64,000 bases of DNA, taken from positions 5,210,501 to 5,274,500 of the forward strand of contig NC_092317.1 in NCBI RefSeq assembly GCF_036785885.1, read 5' to 3'. Shown piece by piece: positions 37,901 through 51,300 of this stretch (position 1 is the stretch's first letter; each line of letters starts with the position of its first letter). The notes under the pieces are model-generated. The model made no database searches and was not told the DNA's origin. It was given only the letters and a program-made list of their open reading frames with translations. The position numbers and the translations under genes are program-made. The DNA is from Coffea arabica (lineage: Eukaryota > Streptophyta > Magnoliopsida > Gentianales > Rubiaceae).

Positions 37901-38510
37901 ATACAGGCCTTCTTGAAACAACACAATCCACAGAAGCAGCATCAGTGGTTAACCCCATTCCAGGGCCACACCAAACATCAGGTACAGCCACACAACTCGA
38001 AGATAATGATAATGATAAAGGATTGGTATTGTTGTTGTTATTATTATTATTATTATGATTACTATTGCTGGTGTTAGTATTAGTCAAAGATGCCGTTGAA
38101 TTAATATTTGTTCCGCCCAAAACGACAGCTGCAGCTGCAGCTGCTGAAGAACTGTGGTCCTTGTTTTTCTTGCTCTTCTGCTTTTTCTTCTTGACTTTCT
38201 TGGGGTCCCAATCAGCTGATGTTCTGATAACAGCAGGAACTGAGACTTGTGATGATGCAGTACAGCCCAATCCCCTGAAAGTTCCTGATGAAAAGTTCTT
38301 CTTTTTATGAGAGGCTGATGTGTGATGGTCATTGGTGGGGAAAAGTAGAGAGGAAATGGTTGATTTTGAGCGATTTGAGTCGACAAGTGAAGGGATTGGA
38401 TCTGTTTCTGAGATGGGTTGGTGTTGATTTTGGCTGAAGTTAAGGTTTCTTGATCTTCTATATCTACCGGTATCGCCAATTGCTGAACTTTCTGGTATCA
38501 CCATTGGCAT
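34909..38510 (-). CDS. RING-H2 zinc finger protein, probable E3 ubiquitin ligase
   Basis: Five predicted exons are 37857-38510, 36959-37114, 35408-35506, 35151-35306 and 34909-35043, giving 399 residues. The C-terminal RING is C3H2C3: C351, C354, C369, H371, H374, C377, C388 and C391, with W381 at the usual E2-contact position. The N-terminal 218 residues, all from exon 1, are low-complexity: Ser-rich, a Lys-rich run at about 108-119 that could be a nuclear signal, an Ala run, and an Asn run encoded by a trinucleotide repeat. Start choice: MPMVIPESS, with an upstream in-frame ATG at 38591 possible but preceding a hydrophobic stretch unlike the rest. It is convergent with the hydrolase gene. 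From memory, Arabidopsis At1g73760 is its counterpart. Confidence 0.88.
38022..38068. repeat. Trinucleotide microsatellite inside RING gene exon 1
   Basis: A (TTG)n/(TTA)n run on the plus strand reads as consecutive Asn codons on the minus strand, broken once by other codons. It lies in the low-complexity N-terminal half, so length changes would stay in frame. Confidence 0.85.
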
Positions 38511-40024
38511 GGCTGTGTAGGGAGGAAGAAAAGGATAGACAGCACACCAGTTTGAAATGATCTCTAGATAGAGACAGAGGAAGAGGGCCACTTTTGTTTT
38601 GATGAAGAAATTGAAAGAACAGAAAAAATTTTATATCTCTCCCCCCCAATAGGAGCCTGTTTCTCGAATGCGTGTAGCGTGCGTGATTTGAAAGGGCGTT
38701 TGTGCGTGAGAAAGAGGAGAAATGTTAAAGGGAATGAGCTGCAGTAGAAAGTGAGAAGTTTGTGAGATGAGAAAGCAAGAAAAATGGATGCTCAAATAGT
38801 GGAGGAGGAATGGAATTAGAAGCAGGAGGGAATACGGGAAAAGAGATTTGAAGACAGTAGTGGGATGGGGAGGTGGAGTAAAGAATTGGAATTTGTTTGG
38901 AGATATGGGATTTCTCTTTATTTGATTAGAGTTGAATTTGGTAAAGGTGCAGAGAAGGATGAGCACATTTCTTTTCTTTATAGATTGGAAACGTCATAAG
39001 TGGGCTCAGTTTTGTCTTCTTGTTGGCAGTGTGGGCGACTGAACGACTTAAATAGTGGCCATATATGGCTGCAGAGGTGAGAGGCCTGCAGGCAGGCTGC
39101 AGTCCTTAGGTCCTTAGGTCTGAATTCCTGCAATGTACGTCTATTTTTTTACTAGAAATTTGCTTTTGCTTTAGCATATAGCTTAATGATTTAAATTAGA
39201 AGGAAAATACTACACTTTAACAAAATGATAAAGACCTGTATCCCTCCCTCCTCTTTATTTGGATTCTGTCTCTTTTCCATACCATACATGTACCAAGTAA
39301 TTCTCTTGTTCCTTGTGATTTAAATTTTGAAGTTTCTTCCTTTTTCCCGACAAGTCAACCCCATCTAGGTGCATTTGAACTTAAACTTGGAACCTGAATA
39401 ATCGAACTGAATGTTAAACGATGATCAATTCTAGCTAATTGGATTAAGAGCACACGATAATTAATGTGTTTGATAAAATCCATTAGACTGTCTCAGTTGG
39501 GAGGAGAGCCTGCTGCAAATTCGCATCTTTTGTCACATGAGGAAGAAGAAGAGTCAACAATCATGACAAGGGTAAGTACTTAATGCACCATGATATCATC
39601 CTCGCAGTTTGTTAGGGAAAGAACAGATTTAATCATGCGAGGAAAGTCTGTATTGACTCTTGGGATGTCTTCAATGGAAAGCATCAAACAAGCAGAAAGG
39701 GAGGGTCCAATGAGGCCATGACTCCTGCGTAGTCTTTGGACTGTCATTCTTCTGAGTAATTCCAGCTCTTTTTGCCTTTAGTCGTATTTGAGGACCTTGC
39801 TGCCAGATAAGAGTACATTAAATGATGGTTGGAATGCATTGATGGGATTGTTGCCAATTGTTCATACATGAACATGATACATCACTCCAATTTTCCTTCA
39901 TGCCCACTGCTCTATACTACTGGCTATTTCCTACTTTTATCAAATGACGGTGATATGTGAGCAGTAAAATTTTACTAGTAAAGTGAATTATTTTCCATTA
40001 TGGACAAGAATGTTTCAACACAAA

Positions 40025-40245
40025 GCCCTGTTTGACAATTGAATTTTTTTTATGTTTGTCTGAAATTTTACTGTAACTTATTGTAGAAGTTGTAGAAAAA
40101 TGTTTTGAAGTATGTAAATTTTTTAATATTTTGAAGTGTATAGTTTAAAATTTTTAAGAAGTTTTTAAGGTTACCGTGGTTAAAGTTATTAAAAAACTTG
40201 TAGCAGATAAACTTGACCAAAAACTTGCTTGCCAAACAACGCCAA
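40025..40245. mobile_element. MITE-like element
   Basis: The left end has CCCTGTTTGACAATTG. The right end, inverted, has GGCGTTGTTTGGCAAGC. The interior is rich in TTTTTAA and non-coding. The inverted ends are short and imperfect. Confidence 0.45.
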
Positions 40246-41768
40246 AATCTTCCTCCCTTGAGACTTTAGAGAAATGCAGGTTTAGTCATGTACATCTCAC
40301 TATCCAAACAAACTCAAACTTGTGTTTTTGGTGGAAAGAAGATAATGATGATTGATGTAAATTTCTTTTTCTTTCAATTGATGCGGTCGTAAGTATGAAG
40401 TACTAGTAATTAAAGGTGATGCATCTTTAGTTTGGACCACAAAACTTTCTTCTCATACGCGTTAGTGCAACATGTAAATGCAATTTTGAGATTTTTTTTT
40501 TCTTTTTTACTATAATTATGTGAAAAGTAAAGTTCAAAAACGTGTAGAACTAAGGTGCAACTTTAGTTGCAGAAAGAACTTGCCCTAATGTTGAGGCTTC
40601 TAACGGTGGAAGTCGGACATATATTATTATTTTCTCATGCATGGCGACATTGTACTTTAGGTTTGTGCCATGACCAGTCATATTGCAGCTTAGACCGTAC
40701 TTCTGACTTTTTGTACTTTGATCCAAAATTGAGTGATGTCTTTGAGTGAATAAATATGAAACATTGATCATTTAGTGTACCTAGATAGGGAAAATGTATT
40801 TATGAGTGAATAATTTCTATAACATTTTTTGCGATATGATGTACATGAAGTAAAAAGATGATTGAAAAGATTAAAAAAATTGTGTTGAAAAATGTATTTA
40901 TGATGCACGTAATAATTTTTTAGCAGATAATTCCTATCCAAACACACTTGAATTCATTTATTCTTGAAAAGGACCAAAAAAAAAAAACACTACATAATTG
41001 GGTAGAGGGAAGGATGGCCTTCTTTCATTTATTCTTCTAGTGTACGTACAATAAAGAACCGGCAAAGCAATAATAAGAAAATGGGGCTCAAAACATTATT
41101 GATCATGTTGGATTCATTAATTTGGATGGAGCCATTTAAATTCGTTTATTTATGCCTGTAAAGCTAATTAGACAAGTACTAGTATCCAAGGCATTGCCTT
41201 CTTTTTTTCCTCATTCATAAAATAGACAAAAAAGTTTCTTAAGACATTCTTTTGCATAATGTTGAGTGGCACAAAGGGGACACACAAAAATCCGAAAGAG
41301 AAGTGTGCAAGTTACCTCCACAAAAACAAAACTGATACTACTGATACTCCCATCCCATGCATTATTGTTTTAGGGATTAAGAACCCGACCCTGTAATTAT
41401 TGTTCTTTATCCATTGCTTTACGTTAGCAGAAGGAATAAAGTTATGCTTATTAGAAACAAGAAGATTATACATGTCTCAGTTCACTTTCAAAATAATTAC
41501 ACTTCTTTCTGATTTAGTACCCTCTAACTCACTTGCAAAGATATTTCCCAAATTGTTGCCTGGCACTTTTTCTAGTGTGTATTCTGTCTTTCATCAAAGC
41601 AAAGCTTCTCATTATGTGATAGAAAATCCAAGATCGAGGTATCCCACACGCTTCACATCTTTTGTTCCGTAGAAGAAAATTTTGTAGCCCAAAAAAAAAA
41701 AAAGGTGGGGGATTTTTAAGACCCTTTTATTTGCATTGTTTTGGTTATAGATTGGTTTGAAACTCTTC

Positions 41769-41914
41769 GGCCATGCTTGGATTACTTGTTTTCGTCGAAA
41801 AATATTGTCGTTTTTCGTAATCACATTTCCCTATCACCTTTTTCTCTCACATATATCAAATCGTTACAGTAATTTTTCCTTGAAAAATGACGAAAAATGC
41901 AATCTAAACACAAC
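41769..41914. mobile_element. MITE, family A copy 4
   Basis: Nearly the same length and sequence as the copy at 11962-12106. It begins GGCCATGCTTGGATTAC, has GTCGTTTTTCGTAATCACAT inside, and ends TGCAATCTAAACACAA. The two are the closest pair in the window, so they share a recent source copy. Confidence 0.8.
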
Positions 41915-43074
41915 CGAAATCTTTTTTTAAACTTTTGACAAAGAAAACAACCAAACGGTGAAAGTGAAAGTGAAAGTGATTTTATTGACAAATGTGAAAC
42001 TACAAAAAGAAGAGAAGCTGATTGGTACTTTTCATTTGGTAGCAAAGCTGACGGAGTTAACCATTATTGGTGCTTTTTGACCATTCTTTTTTTTATTTTG
42101 GTGATGACAATAATCATATTTTCACTGCTCCCAAAAATGTTTTTTTTTTCCCTTCTTCTTTTTCTAACTTGTCAACACCATAGCTGTAAAAAATTAATCG
42201 AGCACTGTGTTATCTTATACTACTATTCTTCGTCGCGATTAGCTTAGAAAGGACAACTGCTTTTGGATTTGTTAGGAATAATTATACTTAAGTAGAAGAT
42301 TAGAAGAGACATGCATGCTAATCTAAGCTGTGAGCCCGTCTGATAGTTACCTTGGAAGAGAAGTTCTTAGAAAGAAAGCTCGCGTAGAAGTTTTCTATCA
42401 CAGTTATCGGTATTCTTTTCACTCTATGCTATGCTATGTAGTTTGTTCCACCGTTTTTGCTAGCAATTAGGTGGATTACTAACATACTGAGAAGATAGAT
42501 GTCAGCATCTTTCCAAATCGTAAATTCAAGAATCGATGACAAAAAATACATCAAACAAATATGACACTAATACAAATAGATTTGAAATCAATAGCAGATT
42601 TGTTTAAATGAAATGATCTTTTCTATACATATATAAAAAAAGAATCCATTAATTAAGGATCATCATAGGAATATCAGTGGAATTTGGATTTTGGAGGTGA
42701 ATTTCTAACCCATTAGGAAACTTTATTAGAACGTCTCTTCATTGCTTATGATGCTAACTAATACAACAGTGAGAGGTGAGACTGTGGGTGATAATCATGA
42801 CAGGGTTTCATGTGATATTACAGTTGTATCAAATTCATGATAGATGATGCATTCAAATGTGACTGCTGGCTCTTCGGCTCAATCCATTCAATTTGGCTAG
42901 CAATGGAATGATCGAATTCGACCGCTTGATGTGTCATAATTAATTTTAATGTGTCTACCTTCTGTAGACTACGTGTGATTAGAAAAAAAGGTCATCTTTT
43001 CCAAAAAAGAGCACCGTTCCTGATGATAATGATAATAACATTTCGGTTCCACACAACTGTATCCCTTTTAGCTT

Positions 43075-43434
43075 CGTTCGGGGTTGCGGTGTTTTTGATA
43101 AAAAGTACTTTTAATTATTAAAAGTATTTTTAAAACGTTTGGTGAATTTTATCCCATAAAATTAGAAATAGAATTTTTGATGTTAAAAGCATTCTTTTAG
43201 AGCAGCTTTTGTGATTTAAAAAAATAAAATATTAAATTTAATTATTTAATCTTATATTATAAACTAAATAATGAGATAAATACATTTAAAAATTTTCAAA
43301 TCACACGCTATTCAATACAATAAGTACTTATTGAACTATATCTCCATACAGTATGCTTAAAAATACTTAAATATTTAATAAGTACTTTTATTAAAAGTTC
43401 CATTGTGAGAGTACTGTCGCAACTCCAAACGAGT
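43075..43434. mobile_element. MITE with GTTGCG inverted ends
   Basis: It begins CGTTCGGGGTTGCGGTG and ends, inverted, CGTTTGGAGTTGCGACAG. The 360-bp interior is AT-rich, with repeated AAAGTACTTTTA-type motifs that form further inverted repeats. Non-coding. A target duplication is not clear. Confidence 0.6.
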
Positions 43435-45500
43435 TCTGTACTAATTCTTAAGAGATGAAATATTACTCATATTTGCTTATAAAGATAAATTCAATTTTGT
43501 ATTTTTTTATCGTATTAAATTAATCCTAGAAATAAAACCACATCCGGCGATGTCAATATCAGCATCCCTCGAATGAAACGCAGCGGTTGGAAGAATAATT
43601 TCTTAGCATATCTTGGCTTTGCCTAGTGAATGTAATATGACTTTGGGTATGCTTTGTTTAACGAAACGCAGTGGTTGAACCGATAGATTTTCAAACTGTC
43701 GCCTCCTTAAATGTCAAAAATTTAAAGAAAAGATGTATTCTTTACTTTTTGTACCCATCTTTGTTCTTCTTTACAAATTACTGTTTGAAGTTTGAACTTT
43801 ATAATACTATTTTAGCAGAACCCAGTTTAGAAATTTTCTTCAACTCCATCAATCGTCATTTGCCACCCCTATCAGCAAATCAATTCATAACCAAAATTTT
43901 TTCTTTAGGTACATCCAAAGTGTAAAGTAATCTTCTCATACATCATGTAAAGGCAAAGACAAAAAGGCAAGTGACCAACTCTTACCAAGCTCGCAAGGCT
44001 CTGAAGTAGTCTGAAAGAGTGAAGAGGCAATTATTGACTAACTGTAGAGTCCATACGTCCAAAAGGGTAGACTATATCCCTTATGTTTCTTCTGCAGAAG
44101 GTATAGAAATTGGCACTTTGCACCTACTGTAGATTGGTTGAATAAGTCCAATATTGCCAAGCCACCTGCCTCAGCTGACCCTGATCGAGTTCAAGGATAT
44201 ATACATATGCAACCATACTTTTAATATAATCTGTATGTGTTTAGAAGAATGGACTGTTATGTGCATATTTCTGATTAGTCTCTCTTTTGTTTTCTAATGA
44301 ACGTGAAGAAAAGAAGTAATAAAAGGTTGCAAGAGATTTCATCACTGAATTAACGATGACAGTTGTATACTTAATTTGGCAGGTCTCTGTTGTCAAATCA
44401 CGAGGGAATTAGTCTTGCTTTTCATGAATCTCTTCATGGTTTTCTAGGAGATGAGAGAAATTAAGAAGGGAAAGAGTAGTAGTGTTAAAAGTGAAAACAA
44501 GACATACTATTTAGCCCAAATATTTGGATGAAATATCTGTTCATCATTTTATTTCAAGTGCATGGGGCAATTTTTTTTAATCAGACGGTAATATCTAGTT
44601 TAATTTATTCCTACTCCTACTCCTATTCTAATTTACATTAGAAGAGGAGATGCCTAACAGGGTCCAGAGAAATCGATGGAAATTGAACCACTATCGAATT
44701 AGATAGATGCATTATGCACCTGTATGAATTTAGAAGAAGCAGCGTATAATTTGACTCTTTTTGTTTTTGCCTTTTTCTTTCCAATATTGACAAAGGCAGA
44801 ACCTTGGAAGTCATCAATCCGTGTCAAAGTAGGGGCGAATCAATGGATGCTGTCCTACTAATCTAAAGGGATTTTACCATATGGCAAACAAACCAAATCC
44901 CTTGTACACTTTTATCAACACTCGTGGCGAAAGCCTACTAATTTCCAATGCACTGGCGCAGGTCTTAAAACTATTCATGATACTTATAAACTGTTCTTGA
45001 TAAACTTCAGGGGTGAGCTCCATGTTGAGATTGGGCCATGGGCTTTGTAAGCCTACTAAATTTCTTTAAACTTGTTCTCAACCCACCAAAGTGAAAGCAG
45101 TGGGAAAAAGTATTAAGAACTGTTTGCAATTTTTCTTAAAAAAAAAAAAAGAAGAACTGTTTGCAATTTATTACGTTGCAGGTTTCAGTTATCTAATTTT
45201 ACAACTTAGGTGGCATGGTGAAAATGTAGCAATGAGGCAATTTTGGCCAACAGCAATAATTCTTCTTTCCTTATTTTTTCCTAAATTGGAATTACAAAGT
45301 TTTAAATACGCTCATTTTTATTTAAATATGTTTATTTTTATTCTCATTCTTCGCCCCAAAAAAATGTGAAAATAAAAATAAAAATAATTAATAATTAAAA
45401 TAAAAGTTAAAAACCAGGACAAATAAAACCCAAGAGGACAACTACAAAAATCAAAACCCCTTCTAAAACCCCCGCAAAACTACAGAGGGAAATTGGAACC

Positions 45501-46364
45501 ATGAATCGATTTCTTGCTAGAAACATCTCGTCGTACGCTGCCAATCTTGTTCTCCCTTTCCGTTCCACTTCTGCACCAAACCTTCTTCATTTCTCCTCAC
45601 CCGTCTGCTCTACTTTCTCTTCTTTATCTGCCTTGAACTACAACAGGCTTTTCTCGTCGGAAGCTTCTAAGCCGTCTGACTCAAATTTGGGCCCATCCCA
45701 GGGCAGTGATGATGCAGACAAACTCAGCAACCAAGGTAAGTGTTTTATAGAATTGAAGTTTCAGCTCCACCAATTTGGTACCTTATATTCAAGAAATTGT
45801 GAAAATAGAAGGTGAATTAGTTAAATTTCTCGTGGATTAAGTGATGAAAAGGAGGGACTTTCTTACTCTTCTTTTTTTTTTTTTTGGTGTTCAATTGTTT
45901 GATACTATGTTATAAGAATTTGATTTTGATATTAGGGTCAGTGATGAAGTTAGTAAATGGTGAGTTTTCAACATTAACCATTCATTCTGTAAGAAAGCTG
46001 GCTGCTAAAGATTTTGGAGGGTTGAAGGTGGAAATAGATTTTTGATACATGCTTTTATCCTATGATTTGTTCTCAAATTGATTGATTGACTTTGGGGAAA
46101 AAAATATGAAACAATATCGGGGATTAAATGTGGGGTCTTTGTGTTTGCGTGTGTTTTTGTGTTTCAGAGCTGAAACAGCAGATAGAGAAGTTGTATGGCG
46201 GGGATGAAGAGGCATTTGCATCAGTTTTTGAAGCAATATTGAGGAGGAAGTTATCAGGGAAGACTGATGAGATAGATGAGGAGCTGATAAAGGAATTGCC
46301 GAACCAGCCACGAGTGGATGGTGAGGAGAGTGATGATCAAGAGACTGACACCGATTCTGATTAG
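45501..46364 (+). CDS. Short N-terminal-only paralogue of mitochondrial ribosomal protein mS35
   Basis: Two exons, 45501-45735 and 46168-46364, encode 143 residues. The first 55 or so are rich in Ser, Arg and Asn with almost no acidic residues (MNRFLARNIS...), as in a mitochondrial presequence. Exon 2 begins ELKQQIEKLYGG, followed by FEAILRRKLSGK, and matches the start of exon 2 of the mS35 gene at 48385. It then ends in an acidic tail (ETDTDSD) and a stop. Exon 1 is 235 bases in both genes, and the intron splits a Glu codon at the same place and phase, so the two share origin. The rest of the mS35 protein is absent and I saw no remnant downstream. Function is unknown; it may still enter mitochondria. 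Confidence 0.75.
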
Positions 46365-48384
46365 ATCTTGTTTCTTGATGAATTAGAAAGAGAATTAGTA
46401 AATGTTTGTTGAAGTATAATTATCAATTATGGATAGTTTGTTTCTTAATGTATGGTGATGGTGCCTCGTTAATTCAGGATTTTCATTGGACACAGAATCA
46501 TGTATGAGGTTTATAACTTTCATACTCACTCACAAGCACAGGCTTCATGCTGCATGAATTCAAGGCTTCAAATTTGTCCCCTTTTTTCGTGTCTTCTGGT
46601 TGATTATATCTTGGCTGATTTTGGATAACGGAGACATTCATATGCCAACTGGAGCAAAAATCTCCCTAGAGGATCACATTAATTATCTGGTTTAGTTCTT
46701 CAAGGCTAATCACAGTGCAGAATGTAGAACTCTGATTAATGTCAGCATGGTTTAGTACCTCTGGTCTCCCCCATTCTTGCCCCCAGATTGAGATGTTTGT
46801 TGGCTGGATGAACTCAAGTTACTCAACTGATAATAGAAGTAATTCAGAGTTTATCGTGCATTCATTTTCTTGGCCAAGATGCTGTTTCCCACTTTGTAAT
46901 CCCGCGTGAATTCTGATTGTGTGCAAATAAAATTGCAATTACACCTTATATTTCTCCTCCAATTGATCATGGAATTTCAAAGTACTAATGCGGTCGGAGA
47001 TTTCCCCTTTTTCCAGGATGAATTTTAACACATTAATAGTGGAAAACATTCTCCCCAATACCTCGCGTTCTTCTTTTCCAATATTGAGATCACTAGCATT
47101 ACCACTTTGCTGCTCCGCTCAGTATCAATAATCTATGGGACGCACTTGGTTATCCGTCTTGTAGTTTGTACGACTATCCACAACTCATTTTCTTTTTTTC
47201 TTTCTTTTTTTTTTTTTAAATAAAAATTAGGGGAGGATGGGATTTTAGAAACGGAGAAGGGATTAGAGTTATGAAGTTAAGATCTTTTACGTTTAAAATT
47301 TTAACTTTAGCTACTAGATTAAACCTTTCTCATCGGCACAACGCGACCAAAAGAAAAAAGAAGCAGTAGCATCTATTAATCTATTTTTCTTCCTCATTTA
47401 TAACTAGTTATATCATTATATGATCAATAAACTAAATATTATTGTTAATTTCCAAAAAAGGATTTCGAGAAAGGAAGTATGCATATGATTTTCAAGTTAA
47501 AGGTCAAGAAACCACATAAAGTAAAACCTCTATAAATTAATAACTTTGAACCCTATGAACTCTATTAATTTAAAGAGGTATTAATTAATCAATAAATCAA
47601 TGATTTATTAAGTGTACTTATAATTCAAAGAAACACTCATTTAAAATGGATCTAAATTACCTATTGAATTATATGGGGTGAAAATGATAAAAGTTCGGAG
47701 ATCTTAAGTTTAGAAGAAATTATTGCTAGCATCATTGAAAATCTTGCTAATAATGAAGTTGAGGGTGATACAAAAACTTTGGAGTTTGTTACATACTCAA
47801 AGCATCAATAATTTTTCATAATTTCTTATTGCAATATGAGATTTTAAGAAAATATAATATGTAATTTTAGTGAATTATTAATTTATGATATGAATGGAAC
47901 CAAAGGATTATATAAAGTTTTAAAAAATATTATCTTATTATTTTATTAAAAATATTAATTTAGCTTAGTAGGTTAAGTCGAGACTAGAAAAAATTATTAT
48001 TTAATAGAAGTTATTAATTTAGAGAGGTTTTGCTGTACTTTTACACTGAGATGTTTTCTTTTTTCCGCAAAAACAAAAATTAGTTAGGCGCGACATCAAC
48101 ACCCTACACAATATTTCCCCTCGTTGTATTAAACTAAATAGACAATTTATTTCCCCTCATTGTATTAAAGATTTTCCCAAATTCACTCCTTCTTTCGCCA
48201 CTAAGAGGGATTTTTAAAAAAATAAAAAATAATTATTGCCTCCCACTCCCATATTTCCGCTACTAAACGACATCGTCCTTCACTTTCCCGTTCACTATGC
48301 TCCAGTAAACAGGAAGCCACTGGTTCACTAACAACCGGAGCTGGGTAATTTCTGGAACTAAAACCCTGAAAAAACCCAAGAAAG
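46365..48384. other. Spacer between the two mS35-related genes
   Basis: No gene is recognised and I find no remnant of mS35 exons 3 or 4. It holds a pogo-like transposon relic (47519-48035). The last 200 bases before 48385 are probably the promoter and 5' leader of the mS35 gene. Confidence 0.5.
47519..48035. mobile_element. Pogo-like (Tc1/mariner) transposon relic
   Basis: A 517-bp element with ends AAGTAAAACCTCTATAAATT at the left and, inverted, CAGCAAAACCTCTCTAAATT at the right. Each end is followed by the dinucleotide TA, the target used by Tc1/mariner elements. These termini resemble those of plant Emigrant and Lemi (pogo-like) elements as I remember them. Inside, near 47700-47810, a short acidic coding remnant (LSLEEIIASIIENLANNE) may come from the C-terminus of a transposase. 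The copy is internally deleted and inactive. Confidence 0.7.
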
Positions 48385-51300
48385 ATGCGGAGAGCTTTAT
48401 CTCTCTGTCTTCGCAATCTCCACCAATCTCCCCACCTCAAACTATACCCTAACAATCTGAACCACCCCAAAAAGCTCAGATTTTTCTCTTCTTCCTCAGA
48501 AACTGGAAATGATTCCTCTAACCAAACGACCCCTGATCCGAACCCAACCCCACAACCCGAAACCAAGTTGGACCAACCCGAAGAGAAAGAGCTCGCGGTT
48601 GAAGATGTCGATAACAAAGGTATATAACGTAGGAATTCAGGATGAAATGTTTAGTCTTTATTATTAAAATTCTTCATAGTTTTTGTCTGCTTTCTGTTTT
48701 TAATTGGGATTTTAATGATGCCATGGGTAAAAAGGAAAAAAGATGGGACTTTTATTTGGCTGTGGAGTTATCTTGTCAATTAAGTAGCTGCTTTAAGCGT
48801 AATTATTCAAAGTTATTACATTTAGAATTTCAACGGCTTGGTTTGCTAGTTGGGTTTTACTTTGGTTGTGAACTTGTGAACGTTAGAAAATGTAGTGAGA
48901 TTGGAATTTTCGAATATACATATTTGGGTTATATCTGGGTAAATTACATTTCTCTGGTTAAACTTTTGTTTATAATATGTACTTATTACTGATTTAGAAG
49001 GGGAGGGTTGGGGACTGAAGAAATAACTAGGGAGGGGAATAGGGTTGGTGAGAATAATGGATATTGCTTTTCTTCTGCTTTGCTATGTTGTTAGGTTTTT
49101 CAGAAAGAAGCTTGTTTAACATGCTTGTCGATTGTTTGAGTAGATTGATTAACATGCCTGTTAAGTAGTTAATTATTCCGAAGTTTTAGTATGCTAATTG
49201 AAACCTACTGTGATCTCATGTTCTATTTAATGATGATTCATCTTGTTTTCTCTGGTTTCAGAGCTGAAGCTGCGGATAGATGATTATTTCCAGAAAGGGA
49301 ATGAAGAGGCACTGCCATCGATCTTTGAAGCGATCTTACAGAGGAGGTTGACTGGGAAGCATGAGGAAACAGATGATGAAGTGATGAGTGAATTAGAAAT
49401 GCAACCACTTGATGACGTAAAGGACCAAGATTTTGAATCAGATTTTGAGGAGGTCTATGAGACTGATGAGGAGATTGAAGACTTGTACAATGCAAGGGAT
49501 ATTGTGACAAAGAGGATGGTTCAAGATGAGTATTTCAATATGGATGACAGGAAATGGGATGACATGGTTAGAGAGGCAACTGAGAAGGGTTATCTCAAGG
49601 ATACAAAGGAGTGTGAGGAGATACTAGAGGATATGCTTAACTGGGACAAGCTTCTACCAGGTAGAACTCTCAATGTCCCACAGATTCTCTTTCAATGCAG
49701 ATTTTAAGGTTTGATTTGACTGTTTAATTGATGCTCATGGAGCTTGAACGCTAGTCCTCCTTGTTTTCTATTTAGTTATTTTTGTTTTTAAAACTTTTTT
49801 ATGTGACATTTACTTCTTTGTTTCTTTTATGCATGACAATAAACTCTTCTGATTCGCTCTAAGTTAATGTGGCTCGCTGAACTTGGTGTTTAAGATGCTT
49901 GGTTTGGCTGTCGAGTTCGTTCTACCAATTTTCATTCTGCTTGGTCAGATCCTGGGCCCTATCTTTTAAGATTATTTATTCTGCTTCAGAGAGTTGTGTT
50001 CTACTCCTGTCAAGATCCCTTTTGGGTCTTAGATGATTAAAAATTTGCATTTACATAGAGAAGAACCTTTTTAAGCAGAAGAAGAATACAATGAGAATTT
50101 GAATGGTCTTTGTGGTTTGGAGTGGAGTCAATAGGCAATTTCTGAAAAAAAGAGGCTAGCTGACTCCTGAGATCAGATTGAATTAGATAAACAGAGTGAG
50201 GTATGGCTGCTGTCTATCTGGACAAATGTGGATTGAAGGTGGAAACAGATTTTACCCAAAGTGCCTACACTTAACCTGGGAAATTGTCATGGAAAGTGTA
50301 CCATTTGCAAGGAGGCTTGTAGAAACCTTCTAGGGCTTCGGTGAGCATGATCATGTGCTTCTATGCCAGTGTAAAACCTCTCCACGACATCTTCTATTTC
50401 ATCAAAGGAGGTGGATATTGCTGTTGCATGTGGAGTAAAAATTGTTTTTGCTCAGGCAGTGCTTCAATCTAGGATTACCATGTTCTGCTGTTAGTTTTCC
50501 CTTTTTTTTTTTTTTTTTTTTGGTATCATGCTATTATTCAGGGGACTTGTAAGTTTCATCAGTCTATATAATGTTCTTTTCTTTGATCCATTTGCTTGTG
50601 ATGGTTGGATTCTAATTAGTTGTCATCATATATGGATTTGGGTCTTTAGTTATGTTGCAAATTGGGAGCACTATTACTCAGTCTGAAGCTTAGTAGGGAA
50701 ATCGAGAGTACCGGAAACTTATGTTTTATGTTCTATAAACCTATTCAACAAATTTATTATGCGTGCGTTCGAAGTAGATGTTGTTTATAAATTTGTGCTG
50801 TCCATATTATATTTAGTCATGTTTTTCTTTTCGTATTGACCCTCAGACGAGATTAAGCAGAAGGTGGAAAAGAAATTTTATGAGATAGGAGCTAGGGTTG
50901 AAAATGGTGAACTTGAAGTTGAAGAAGGTTATGCTCTGTTCAAGGAGTACGAGGACCAGATGGTCATGGAATGTGCTAAACTAATGGAGGCAGAGGCTCC
51001 ACAGTTTGATGACAGTACTGTGCCTGATAAGAAGAAGGATTTGGATGATCCACCTGGTGAGGGTCCGATTCTTAGGTGGCAAACACGTGTGGTCTTCGCT
51101 CCAGGGGGTGATGCATGGCACCCAAAAAATCGCAAAGTGAAATTGGCTGTTACTGTGAAAGAGCTTGGGCTGTCAAAGCATCAGTTCCGCCGTCTCAGAG
51201 AACTGGTTGGAAAGCGGTACCATCCAGGCAAAGATGAGCTCACTATAACCAGTGAGAGGTAAGTCATCCGTGCAAGTTGCTGTTCACCTTATCAACGTAA

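Larger units (their letters stand above)
38511..45500. other. Long gene-free interval
   Basis: The first 450 bases are pyrimidine-rich on the minus strand and probably form the 5' leader of the RING gene. The rest, about 6.5 kb, is AT-rich with no recognisable gene. It contains three MITE-like elements (40025, 41769 and 43075). The frames at 40550-40771, 41400-41672 and 43671-43925 have no domain or splice context. Confidence 0.5.

Noticed and set aside
38631-38966. 111-codon minus-strand frame before the RING gene
   Set aside because: Pyrimidine-rich leader DNA giving a Pro/Ser/Leu string without a domain. It is more likely 5' untranslated sequence.
48642-48992. 116-codon open frame
   Set aside because: It lies wholly inside mS35 intron 1 and ends without a domain.
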